A stretch of DNA of 64,000 bases from Argopecten irradians (taxonomy: Eukaryota > Mollusca > Bivalvia > Pectinida > Pectinidae). Both the position numbers and the translations under genes were made by a program. Location: positions 28,423,751 through 28,487,750 of the forward strand of contig NC_091141.1 in assembly GCF_041381155.1 (NCBI RefSeq), written 5' to 3'. Shown in pieces: positions 55,101 to 64,000 of the stretch. The notes below the pieces were generated by a model. That model was not told the origin of the DNA. It ran no database searches and worked only from the letters and a program-made list of their open reading frames with translations. Position 1 is the first letter of the stretch; every line of letters starts with the position of its first letter.

Positions 55101-58100
55101 ACACACATGAACACTTACTGTAGCTATAGGTAAAGCTGTGTAGGACACATGAACACTTACTGTAGCTATAGGTAAAGCTGTGTAGGACACACATGCACAC
55201 TTACTGTAGCTATAGGTAAAGCTGTATAGGACACACATGAACACTTACTGTAGCTATAGGTAAAGCTGTGTAGGACACACATGAACACTTACTGTAGCTA
55301 TAGGTAAAGCTGTGTAGGACACATGAACACTTACTGTAGCTATAGGTAAAGCTGTGTAGGACACACATGAACACTTACTGTAGCTATAGGTAAAGCTGTG
55401 TAGGACACATGGACACTTACTGTAGCTATAGGTAAAGCTGTGTAGGACACATGAACACTTACTGTAGCTATAGGTAAAGCTGTGTAGGGTACACATGAAC
55501 ACTTACTGTAGCTATAGGTAAAGCTGTGTAGGACACACATGAACACTTACTGTAGCTATAGGTAAAGCTGTGTAGGACACACATGAACACTTACTGTAGC
55601 TATAGGTAAAGCTGTGTAGGACACATGAACACTTACTGTAGCTATAGGTAAAGCTGTGTAGGACACACATGAACACTTACTGTAGCTATAGGTAAAGCTG
55701 TATAGGACACACATGAACACTTACTGTAGCTATAGGTAAAGCTGTGTAGGACACATGAACACTTACTGTAGCTATAGGTAAAGCTGTGTAGGACACACAT
55801 GAACACTTACTGTAGCTATAGGTAAAGCTGTGTAGGGTACACATGAACACTTACTGTAGCTATAGGTAAAGCTGTGTAGGGTACACATGAACACTTACTG
55901 TAGCTATAGGTAAAGCTGTGTAGGACACACATGAACACTTACTGTAGCTATAGGTAAAGCTATGTAGGGACACATGAACACTTACTGTAGCTATAGGTAA
56001 AGCTGTGTAGGGCACACATGAACACTTACTGTAGCTATAGGTAAAGCTGTGTAGGACACACATGAACACTTACTGTAGCTATAGGTAAAGCTGTGTAGGG
56101 TACCTTGAACACTTACTGTAGCTATAGGTAAAGCTGTGTAGGACACACATGAACACTTACTGTAGCTATAGGTAAAGCTGTGTAGGGTACACATGAACAC
56201 TTACTGTAGCTATAGGTAAAGCTATGTAGGGTACATGAACACTTACTGTAGCTATAGGTAAAGCTGTGTAGGGCACACATGAACACTTACTGTAGCTATA
56301 GGTAAAGCTGTGAAGGACACATGAACACTTACTGTAGCTATAGGTAAAGCTATGTAGGACACACATGGACACTTACTGTAGCTATAGGTAAAGCTGTGTA
56401 GGACACATGAACACTTACTGTAGCTATAGGTAAAGCTGTGTAGGGCACATGAACACTTACGGTAGCTATAGCTAAAGCTGTGTAGGACACACATGAACAC
56501 TTACTGTAGCTATAGGTAAAGCTATGTAGGGTACATGAACACTTACTGTAGCTATAGGTAAAGCTGTGTAGGACACATGGACACTTACTGTAGCTATAGG
56601 TAAAGCTGTGAAGGACACATGAACACTTACTGTAGCTATGAACACTTACTGTAGCTATAGGTAAAGCTGTGTAGGGTACATGAACACTTACTGTAGCTAT
56701 AGGTAAAGCTGTGTAGGACACATGAACACTTACTGTAGCTATAGGTAAAGCTGTGTAGGGTACACATGAATACTTACTGTAGCTATAGGTAAAGCTATGT
56801 AGGGTACACATGCACACTTACTGTAGCTATAGGTAAAGCTGTGTAGGACACACATGAACACTTACTGTAGCTATAGGTAAAGCTTTGTAGGGTACATGAA
56901 CACTTACTGTAGCTATAGGTAAAGCTGTGTAGGGTACATGAACACTTGCTGTAGCTATAGGTAAAGCTGTGTAGGACACACATGAACACTTGCTGTAGCT
57001 ATAGGTAAAGCTGTGTAGGGTACACATTAGTAACACTTACTGTAGCTATAGGTAAAGCTGTGTAGGACACATGAACACTTACTGTAGCTATAGGTAAAGC
57101 TGTGTAGGGTACACATGAACACTTACAGTAGCTATAGGTAAAGCTGTGTAGGGTACATGCACACTTACTGTAGCTATAGGTAAAGCTGTATAGGACACAC
57201 ATGAACACTTACTGTAGCTATAGGTAAAGCTGTGTAGGGTACACATGAACACTTACTGTAGCTATAGGTAAAGCTGTGTAGGGTACATGAACACTTACAG
57301 TAGCTATAGGTAAAGCTGTGTAGGGTACATGAACACTTACTGTAGCTATAGGTAAAGCTGTGTAGGACACACATGAACACTTGCTGTAGCTATAGGTAAA
57401 GCTGTGTAGGACACACATGAACAGTTACTGTAGCTATAGGTAAAGCTGTGTAGGGTACACATGAACACTTACAGTAGCTATAGGTAAAGCTGTGTAGGGT
57501 ATATGAACACTTGCTGTAGCTATAGGTAAAGCTGTGTAGGGTACACATGAACACTTGCTGTAGCTATAGGTAAAGCTGTGTAGGACACACATGAACACTT
57601 ACTGTAGCTATAGGTAAAGCTGTGTAGGGTACACATGAATATTTACTGTAGCAATAAATAGGTAAAGCTGTGTAGGGTACACATGAACACTTACTGTAGC
57701 TACAGGTAAAGCTGTGTAGGGTACACATGGACATGAACACTTACAGTAGCTATAGGTAAAGCTGTGTAGGACACACATGAACACTTACTGTAGCTATAGG
57801 TAAAGCTGTGTAGGACACACATGAACACTTACAGTAGCTATAGGTAAAGCTGTGTAGGGTACATGAACACTTACTGTAGCTATAGGTAAAGCTGTGTAGG
57901 ACACACATGAACACTTGCTGTAGCTATAGGTAAAGCTGTGTAGGACACACATGAACACTTACAGTAGCTATAGGTAAAGCTGTGTAGGGTACATGAACAC
58001 TTACTGTAGCTATAGGTAAAGCTGTGTAGGACACACATGAACACTTGCTGTAACTATAGGTAAAGCTGTGTAGGACACACATGAACACTTACTGTAGCTA

Positions 58101-61100
58101 TAGGTAAAGCTGTGTAGGGTACACATGAACACTTACAGTAGCTATAGGTAAAGCTGTGTAGGGTACATGAACACTTACTGTAGCTATAGGTAAAGCTGTG
58201 TAGGACACACATGAACACTTGCTGTAGCTATAGGTAAAGCTGTGTAGGGTACATGAACACTTGCTGTAGCTATAGGTAAAGCTGTGTAGGACACATGAAC
58301 ACTTACTGTAACTATAGGTAAAGCTGTATAGGACACACATGAACACTTACTGTAGCTACAGGTAAAGCTGTGTAGGACACACATGAACACTTACTGTAGC
58401 TATAGGTAAAGCTGTGTAGGACACATGTACACTTACTGTAGCTATAGGTAAAGCTGTGTAGGGTACATGAACACTTGCTGTAGCTATAGGTAAAGCTGTG
58501 TAGGGTACACATGAACACTTGCTGTAGCTATAGGTAAAGCTGTGTAGGACACATGTACACTTACTGTAGCTATAGGTAAAGCTGTGTAGGGTACATGAAC
58601 ACTTACTGTAGCTATAGGTAAAGCTGTGTAGGGTACATGAACGCTTACTGTAGCTACAGGTAAAGCTGTGTAGGGTACATGAACACTTACTGTAGCTATA
58701 GGTAAAGCTGTGTAGGACACACATGAACACTTACTGTAGCTATAGGTAAAGCTGTGTAGGGTACACATGAACACTTGCTGTAGCTATAGGTAAAGCTGTG
58801 TAGGGTACACATGAACACTTGCTGTAGCTATAGGTAAAGCTGTGTAGGGTACACATGAACAATTACTGTAGCTATAGGTAAAGCTATATAGGGTACACAT
58901 GAACACTTACTTTAGCTATAGGTAAAGCTGTGTAGGGTACATGAACACTTACAGTAGCTATAGGTAAAGCTGTGTAGGGTACATGAACACTTGCTGTAGC
59001 TATAGGTAAAGCTGTGTAGGGTACATGAACACTTACTGTAGCTATAGGTAAAGCTGTGTAGGGTACACATGAACACTTACTGTAGCTATAGGTAAAGCTG
59101 TGTAGGGACACATGAACACTTACTGTAGCTATAGGTAAAGCTGTGTAGGGTACACATGAACACTTACTGTAGCTATAGGTAAAGCTGTGTAGGACACATG
59201 TACACTTACTGTAGCTATAGGTAAAGCGGTGTAGGGTACACATGAACACTTACTGTAGCTATAGGTAAAGCTGTGTAGGGTACCTTGAACACTTACTGTA
59301 GCTATAGGTAAAGCTGTGTAGGACACACATGAACACTTACTGTAGCTATAGGTAAAGCTGTGTAGGGTACACATGAACACTTACTGTAGCTATAGGTAAA
59401 GCTGTGTAGGACACACATGAACACTTACTGTAGCTATAGGTAAAGCTGTGTAGGACACACATGAACACTTACTGTAGCTATAGGTAAAGCTGTGTAGGGT
59501 ACACATGAACACTTACTGTAGCTATAGGTAAAGCTGTGTAGGACACACATGAACACTTACTGTAGCTATAGGTAAAGCTGTGTAGGACACACATGAACAC
59601 TTACTGTAGCTATAGGTAAAGCTGTGAAGGACACATGAACACTTACTGTAGCTATAGGTAAAGCTGTGTAGGGTACACATGAACACTTACTGTAGCTATA
59701 GGTAAAGCTATGTAGGGTACATGAACACTTACTGTAGCTATAGGTAAAGCTGTGTAGGACACACATGAACACTTACTGTAGCTATAGGTAAAGCTGTGTA
59801 AGGCACACATGAACACGTACTGTAGCTATAGGTAAAGCTGTGTAGGGTACACATGAACACTTACTGTAGCTATAGGTAAAGCTGTGTAGGGCACACATGT
59901 ACATGAACACTTACTGTAGCTATAGGTAAAGCTATGTAGGACACACATGAACACTTACTGTAGCTATAGGTAAAGCTGTGTAGGGTACATGAACACTTAC
60001 TGTAGCTATAGGTAAAGCTGTGTAGGGTACACATGAACACTTACTGTAGCTATAGGTAAAGCTGTGTAGGGTACACATGAACACTTACTGTAGCTATAGG
60101 TAAAGCTGTGTAGGACACACATGAACACTTACTGTAGCTATAGGTAAAGCTGTGTAGGGTACACATGAACACTTACTGTAGCTATAGGTAAAGCTGTGTA
60201 GGACACACATGAACACTTACTGTAGCTATAGGTAAAGCTGTGTATGGCAACATGAACACTTACTGTAGCTATAGGTAAAGCTGTGTAGGGTACACATGAA
60301 CACTTACTGTAACTATAGGTAAAGCTGTGTAGGACACATGAACACTTACTGTAGCTATAGGTAAAGCTGTGTAGGGTACATGAACACTTACTGTAGCTAT
60401 AGGTAAAGCTGTGTAGGGTACACATGAACACTTAATGTAGCTATAGGTAAAGCTGTGTAGGACACATGGACACTTACTGTAGCTATAGGTAAAGCTGTGA
60501 AGGACACATGGACACTTACTGTAACTATAGGTAAAGCTGTGTAGGACACACATGAACACTTACTGTAGCTATAGGTAAAGCTGTGTAGGGTACATGAACA
60601 CTTACTGTAGCTATAGGTTAAGCTGTGTAGGACACATGAACACTTACTGTAGCTATAGGTAAAGCTGTGTAGGACACATGAACACTTACTGTAGCTATAG
60701 GTAAAGCTGTGTAGGGTACACATGAACACTTACTGTAGCTATAGGTAAAGCTGTGTAGGGTACACATGAACACTTACTGTAGCTATAGGTAAAGCTGTGT
60801 AGGCAACATGAACACTTACTGTAGCTATAGGTAAAGCTGTGTAGGGTACATGAACACTTACTGTAGCTATAGGTAAAGCTGTGTAGGACACATGAACACT
60901 TACTGTAGCTATAGGTAAAGCTGTGTAGGGTACACATGAACACTTACTGTAGCTATAGGTAAAGCTGTGTAGGACACACATGAACACTTACTGTAGCTAT
61001 AGGTAAAGCTGTGTAGGGTACACATGAACACTTACTGTAGCTATAGGTAAAGCTGTGTAGGACACATGAACACTTACTGTAGCTATAGGTAAAGCTATGT

Positions 61101-61703
61101 AGGGTACACATGAATACTTACTGTAGCTATAGGTAAAGCTGTGTAGGGTACACATGGACACTTACTGTAGCTATAGGTAAAGCTGTGTATGGCAACATGA
61201 ACACTTAATGTAGCTATAGGTAAAGCTGTGTAGGACACACATGAACACTTACTGTAGCTATAGGTAAAGCTGTGTAGGGTACATGAACACTTACTGTAGC
61301 TATAGGTAAAGTTGTGTAGGGTAAATGAACACTTACTGTAGCTATAGGTAAAGCTGTGTAGGGTACACATGAACACTTACTGTAGCTATAGGTAAAGCTG
61401 TGTAGGACACACATGAACACTTACTGTAGCTATAGGTAAAGCCTGTGTAGGACACATGAACACTTACTGTAGCTATAGGTAAAGCTGTGCAGGGCACATG
61501 AATACTAACTGTAGCTATAGGTAAAGCTGTGTAGGGTACACATTAGTAACACTTACTGTACACATAGCTATAGGTAAAGCTGTGTAGCACACATGAACAC
61601 TTACTGTAGCTATAGGTAAAGCTGTGTAGGGTACACCACATATTGACTTAAACTTGCAACCAGTTCTTTCGATAGTATTCCACATGAGGGCCGCCACCTG
61701 GTT
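40193..61703 (-). CDS. UMPS: Uridine 5'-monophosphate synthase (OPRT + OMP decarboxylase), 5' end outside window
   Basis: UMPS is the bifunctional cytosolic enzyme for the last two steps of de novo pyrimidine synthesis (orotate + PRPP to OMP, then OMP to UMP). Exons in transcript order are 61703-61605, 53030-52869, 47445-47342, 45404-45251, 44615-44484, 44083-43950, 42844-42715, 42248-42164, 41068-40970 and 40383-40193 (TGA). All are GT..AG and phase-compatible, giving 429 residues; about 50 N-terminal residues must lie to the right of the window. The OPRT part shows [26 protein letters not shown] and the PRPP loop [10 protein letters not shown]. The linker contains [12 protein letters not shown]. 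The decarboxylase shows KTHIDML, FEDRKFGDIG (catalytic Lys and Asp), [19 protein letters not shown] and [10 protein letters not shown]. Introns 1 and 2 of the visible part (8.6 and 5.4 kb) are mostly arrays of the preceding exon end plus its donor. Confidence 0.97.
42481..42714 (-). repeat. Decayed tandem copies of UMPS exon end plus splice donor (60-83 bp units)
   Basis: The exon 42844-42715 ends GTGCTCTGGCAGAG followed by GTAGGTTTCCC (minus strand). The plus-strand form AACCTACCTCTGCCAGAGCA recurs at about 42568, AGACCTACTTCTGTCAGAGC at about 42647, and a poorer AACCTAACCCCTGTCAGATA at about 42488. These are separated by similar GAATTCTTGAAAGAACATGA-like stretches. About three copies, two with a usable-looking donor. 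Confidence 0.8.
43191..43894. mobile_element. Mutator-like MITE with 70-bp inverted repeats and 9-bp target duplication (UMPS intron)
   Basis: Both ends begin CAACTTCGCTAGCCAAGGGT (the right one inverted), and the similarity runs about 70 bp to CTTCAGAAC. CGTATGCAC flanks it directly at 43182-43190 and 43895-43903. A 9-bp duplication with long terminal repeats fits the Mutator (MULE) superfamily. It is about 704 bp with no transposase. Confidence 0.85.
44112..44432. mobile_element. MITE family R5, copy 2 (UMPS intron)
   Basis: The left end TTTAAAGGCCCACTACCTTT and the right end AGTGGTGGGCCTTTAAA are inverted repeats; it matches the copy at 35438-35843. Confidence 0.75.
46118..47192 (+). mobile_element. 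CAAGAGGCCC-family element with an approximately 145-bp tandem core (UMPS intron)
   Basis: The left end is CAAGAGGCCCATGGGCCTTA then ATGGTCATCTGAC; the right end is CACGACGGACGACGCATG then AGGTCAGATGACCTAAA. The core has about five monomers carrying TTTAGCCTATTTGACCCCTG, TGACCTTGAATGAAGGTCAA and CATGCCACAGGCCCAATATG. The core sequence is unrelated to that of the 37.5-kb element, although the ends match. Confidence 0.8.
47635..48070. mobile_element. Foldback/MITE element with ACAGTATACAG termini (UMPS intron)
   Basis: The left end ACAGTATACAGCTGTTGACT plus GGGCAACAGATGAT is matched in inverse at the right end by ATCATCTGTTGCCCC ... GTCAACAAACTGTATACTGT. It is about 436 bp, non-coding. Confidence 0.75.
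48300..50760 (-). repeat. UMPS splice-donor minisatellite, distal part (38-bp units)
   Basis: About 60 units of 38 bp. On the minus strand each reads TAGTTCTGTCTGTGAGACAG, then CTGAG, then GTATATAACATGA, that is the last eight codons of the UMPS PRPP-loop exon followed by a GTATAT or GTATGT donor. Unit variants (CACACAG, CATACAG, AAAACTA) occur in runs. A run from about 48571 recurs in the same variant order from about 49410, a higher-order repeat of about 840 bp. Confidence 0.95.
50760..52868 (-). repeat. UMPS splice-donor minisatellite, exon-proximal part (53-64-bp units)
   Basis: About 38 units. These include more exon sequence than the distal units: minus strand GAGGATGTAGTCACCAGTGG, TAGTTCTGTCTGTGAGACAG, CTGAG, then GTATGTAACATGATA. 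The 63-bp form is in frame and encodes the 21-residue unit [20 protein letters not shown] plus M, repeating the PRPP-binding loop. The authentic exon (52869-53030) differs by several substitutions (VHETAE, GTGGTCACC), while array units are homogeneous among themselves. Confidence 0.95.
53040..53680. other. UMPS intron DNA between the two large arrays
   Basis: AT-rich, with a polyA run at about 53249-53264 and an ACCGGATCGGACTAACCGAA stretch near 53475. No exon seen apart from 52869-53030 to its left. Confidence 0.5.
53680..61604 (-). repeat. UMPS splice-donor minisatellite, 42-44-bp units, about 180 copies
   Basis: Nearly 8 kb of head-to-tail units. On the minus strand each reads TACACAGCTTTACCTATAGC, then TACA, then GTAAGTGTTCATGTG and a short variable ACCC or TCC joint. 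The first part is the exact end of the UMPS exon 61703-61605 (YTALPIAT) and the GTAAGT is its donor. Lengths alternate mainly between 42 and 44 bp, so frames shift from unit to unit. Reading on from the exon meets a stop within about three units. Rare units are broken, for example 57650 and 61555. Confidence 0.96.
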
Positions 61704-61914
61704 CTGAAACAGAAATAACAAAATATTTTTAATTTTGTCTTCTAGATCTTTTTAGATTTTCAGCTCATCTGAAAATAATTGGCTATGCTAAAAATAGCCT
61801 AAACTAAAAATATGTAATAAAAGGAATGATTAGAAATCTGTAAAGCAAGCTACATGAAAAGAGTCATTATTTCAGCATTTTAAAATTATATGTGTTGCTT
61901 TAATGCTATACATG

Positions 61915-62110
61915 TTATGTTGAATTAAGCTGTGAAAATCATTCAAAAGGCTTCAGATGCCTTATAAATTTAGTTACATTTACAACACAGAAATTATATA
62001 CTGTAAAATAGTTTTTTATGCCGTAATTATGTTTAGATGGAAATTTGCAATTAATATCACTTTACAATTACTATACATTGCCACTGCACAGTACTTATAT
62101 GTTGCTACTA
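61915..62110. repeat. Dispersed repeat family R1, left part of copy 4
   Basis: TTGAATTAAGCTGTGAAAAT, CAGATGCCTTATAAATTTAG and ATATCACTTTACAATTACTA match the left part of the copy at 13150. The right part resumes at about 62700, so the copy appears split by DNA at 62110-62700. Confidence 0.5.
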
Positions 62111-62540
62111 AGCCCAATGTATATTATTTTCCATTGTTAATATTGTCAGTTACTTTAGGCTCTGGCATATTAATACCATAATCAGAGTTCAAGAGGTCAT
62201 TTTAGTCAGCGTGAGAATTCACTGAAAAATGTTAAAATATTCTTAAAATTGATTGATATGAAAAATTATTCTAATTAAAATATTTGAAATGGATCAAAGT
62301 GCTGTATTTATCTTTATATATTTGGTTTATCGATAGGACTTTTTCATCTACTGCTATCGTTTAGCCGGTTGTTCAGGACAACACATCGGAAGCCAGTGCC
62401 ACCCAGTATATCCCGCCAAATCATAGGATGTTCCATCGACTGATATTTTTCTCTATATAGACGTAACAGTTTTACTTTCACACTTTATTTTTCATCTATT
62501 TTCTTTTTTAAGCGATAATGATTACTATAAATGTAAATAT

Positions 62541-62699
62541 AAGCATTGGTTGTCATATTTTTGACATGTATTGGTGTGTAACATACATTAGGTGTTCTAG
62601 CATAGCCAATGGTGTGCTAATGCACACCACTGGATATGCTAGAACACCCAATGTATGTTACACACCAAAGCATGTCAAAAATGTGACAACCAATGCTTA
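62541..62699. mobile_element. Long palindrome (159 bp), foldback inserted in an R1 repeat
   Basis: AAGCATTGGTTGTCATATTT ... GTGTTCTAGCATA is followed by its near-perfect reverse complement ending AATGTGACAACCAATGCTT, with arms of about 77 bp and almost no spacer. Confidence 0.85.
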
Positions 62700-63150
62700 A
62701 ATAACACTGTAAAATATGAGATGAAATTGTAGACCATAATTGGTATGCATGGTTAGACCATACTCATTCCACTGCACTGTAGATGTAATGATTTATGGCC
62801 TACTTCATAGCGTAATTTTATGAAAGGCTAGTTCAAATTTGTTCTATTAAGCTCCCCCTTAATTGCTTCAATCTCTTAAGCGCACTAGGCGGTGGTCGCT
62901 TACAATATTAGGTTAAATCACAGGGCCTTGTTCCTAAGGGCGATATAAATAAGATAGGTCACATCTAATGTAAATAGGCGTGAGCTATCTTATACAATGT
63001 ATATATTATCATTAGGAACAAGACCCTGTGGTTGAATACGGTAGAATGATTTTTGGCAGTACTGCTCAAAATCATTTTTAACTCTTATTTGTACTTGTAA
63101 AATTAAAACTTTTACATGGAAGTATTGTGATTCTCAAAATATTGGTATTT
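62700..63150. repeat. Dispersed repeat family R1, right part of copy 4, with an internal foldback
   Basis: GATGAAATTGTAGACCATAA, TTTTGGCAGTACTGCTCAAA and TTGTACTTGTAAAATTAAAA match the copy at 6545. A 112-bp inverted repeat at 62919-63030 (CACAGGGCCTTGTTCCTAA / TTAGGAACAAGACCCTGTG) interrupts it. Confidence 0.6.
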
Positions 63151-63167
63151 TGTGGTATTAAATAATA

Positions 63168-63737
63168 CAAGAGGCCCATGGGCCTTAACCATCATCTGAC
63201 TAATGGCATAAAAAAATACATAAAGGTCATTCACTTGAACAAGTAGTCAAGTAGCTTTTTATCCTTGTATGCTACAGACCCAATATCAGTACTCAAGGCC
63301 TCTTAGTTATTCACAAGAATATGTTTAAAGATTTTAGCCACTTTGACACCTGTGACCTTGAATGAAGGTCAAAGTCCTTCATTTGAACAAACTTGGTAGC
63401 CCTTCATCCCAGCATTTATATACCACAGGCCCTATGTGAGTACCCTAGGTCTTTTGGGTCTTGAGAAGAAGTCGTTTAAAAATTTTAGCCTATTTGACCC
63501 CTGTGACCTTGAATGAAGGTCATCCAAAGCCCTTCCTTTTAATAAACTTGGTAGCCCTTCATCCCAGCATGCTACAGGCCAAATATTAGTGCCCTGGGCC
63601 TTTAGGTTATTGAGAAGAAGTCGTTTGAATGAAAAGTTTACGAACGGCTGACAATGTACGACGGACGGCGTACGGCGGTGGACGGTGCATGATGACACTA
63701 TAAGGTCATCCTGACCCTTCAGGTCAGATGACCTAAA
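63168..63737 (+). mobile_element. CAAGAGGCCC-family element, short copy with two core monomers
   Basis: Left end CAAGAGGCCCATGGGCCTTA then ACCATCATCTGAC; right end GGTCATCCTGACCCTTCAGG then TCAGATGACC. Two core monomers of about 151 bp match the core of the 46.1-kb copy (TGTGACCTTGAATGAAGGTC). An 88-codon reverse frame here is not a gene. Confidence 0.8.
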
Positions 63738-64000
63738 AATTGAATGAGGAATCTTACAAATCAGCAGAAAGAAATATTTTTGTCATCAAAGATAATTTCC
63801 GGTGATTTTTTAAAAATCCAGCATTGCATTTTTTGGTACTCGCATCCATTCATCCTCATGTTCTGATGAAAAAGATATAAAATTCTAATTTTCCATTTGA
63901 AATATGCCACATGTCTTGTTGTTTATGAGATCACTGAGCACTTTTTCTACATGACAATTTTGCACAAGATCTGCATGCTCCAAGCGCACCTGTGGCACGA
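63738..64000. other. Right edge of window, upstream of UMPS
   Basis: No UMPS N-terminal exon is recognisable here or elsewhere between 61704 and 64000, so the missing part (about 50 residues) should lie further right. Confidence 0.4.

Noticed and set aside
53517-61420. Dozens of minus-strand open frames of 60-155 codons
   Set aside because: All are readings of the 42-44-bp array; frames change from unit to unit and no independent start or product is supported.
48300-61604. CRISPR-like appearance of the short regular repeats
   Set aside because: There are no unique spacers between repeats, the genes are eukaryotic with introns, and the unit is a UMPS exon boundary.

Overview
The window looks like nuclear DNA of a lophotrochozoan animal, most likely a mollusc and probably a bivalve. 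It is AT-rich and has canonical GT..AG introns. It contains the dispersed repeats with CAAGAGGCCC ends and CGTCCGTCC runs that I associate with bivalve genomes. The organism call is inference; the gene calls rest on recognisable protein sequence.

Layout. (1) 805-4907, + strand: the last four exons of a RlaP-type (DNA polymerase beta superfamily) predicted nucleotidyltransferase, with its 5' part outside the window. (2) 8.2-25.1 kb, + strand: three complete tandem paralogues of a five-exon gene (one non-coding exon, four coding). Each encodes a 466-residue protein with an N-terminal von Willebrand A domain and an unrecognised C-terminal domain, and each has the same compact TATA + CRE promoter. 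(3) 28022-33718, + strand: POLR2D (RNA polymerase II subunit RPB4), five exons, complete. (4) 40193-61703, - strand: UMPS (orotate phosphoribosyltransferase / OMP decarboxylase), with ten exons visible and the N-terminal exon(s) beyond the right edge. POLR2D and UMPS are convergent. The rest is intergenic or intronic DNA full of small non-autonomous DNA transposons, foldbacks and dispersed repeats. I saw no tRNA or rRNA gene and no reverse transcriptase, capsid or envelope coding region.

The most striking feature is that five tandem arrays in two unrelated genes each consist of repeated copies of a piece of DNA spanning an exon-intron boundary, so each fresh unit carries a splice site. In UMPS, one exon end plus its GTAAGT donor is repeated about 180 times over 8 kb (53.68-61.60 kb). 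The next exon end, which encodes the PRPP-binding loop, plus its GTATGT donor is repeated about 100 times over 4.6 kb (48.3-52.87 kb). A third exon end plus donor is present in about three decayed copies (42.48-42.71 kb). In the nucleotidyltransferase gene, an acceptor plus exon start is repeated about 20 times as an in-frame 51-bp unit (1.15-3.18 kb, interrupted by a transposon), and an exon end plus donor is present in about four badly decayed copies (4.34-4.64 kb). Introns here seem to have grown by repeated tandem duplication across splice junctions, leaving ladders of potential decoy splice sites.

The three vWA genes form a mosaic. The middle copy matches the third copy in intron 1 and intron 2, but matches the first copy almost base for base through a 1.6-kb 3' flank. 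This suggests gene conversion or unequal exchange. The identity of the promoters suggests shared, possibly cAMP- or stress-responsive, expression, which is an inference from motifs only.
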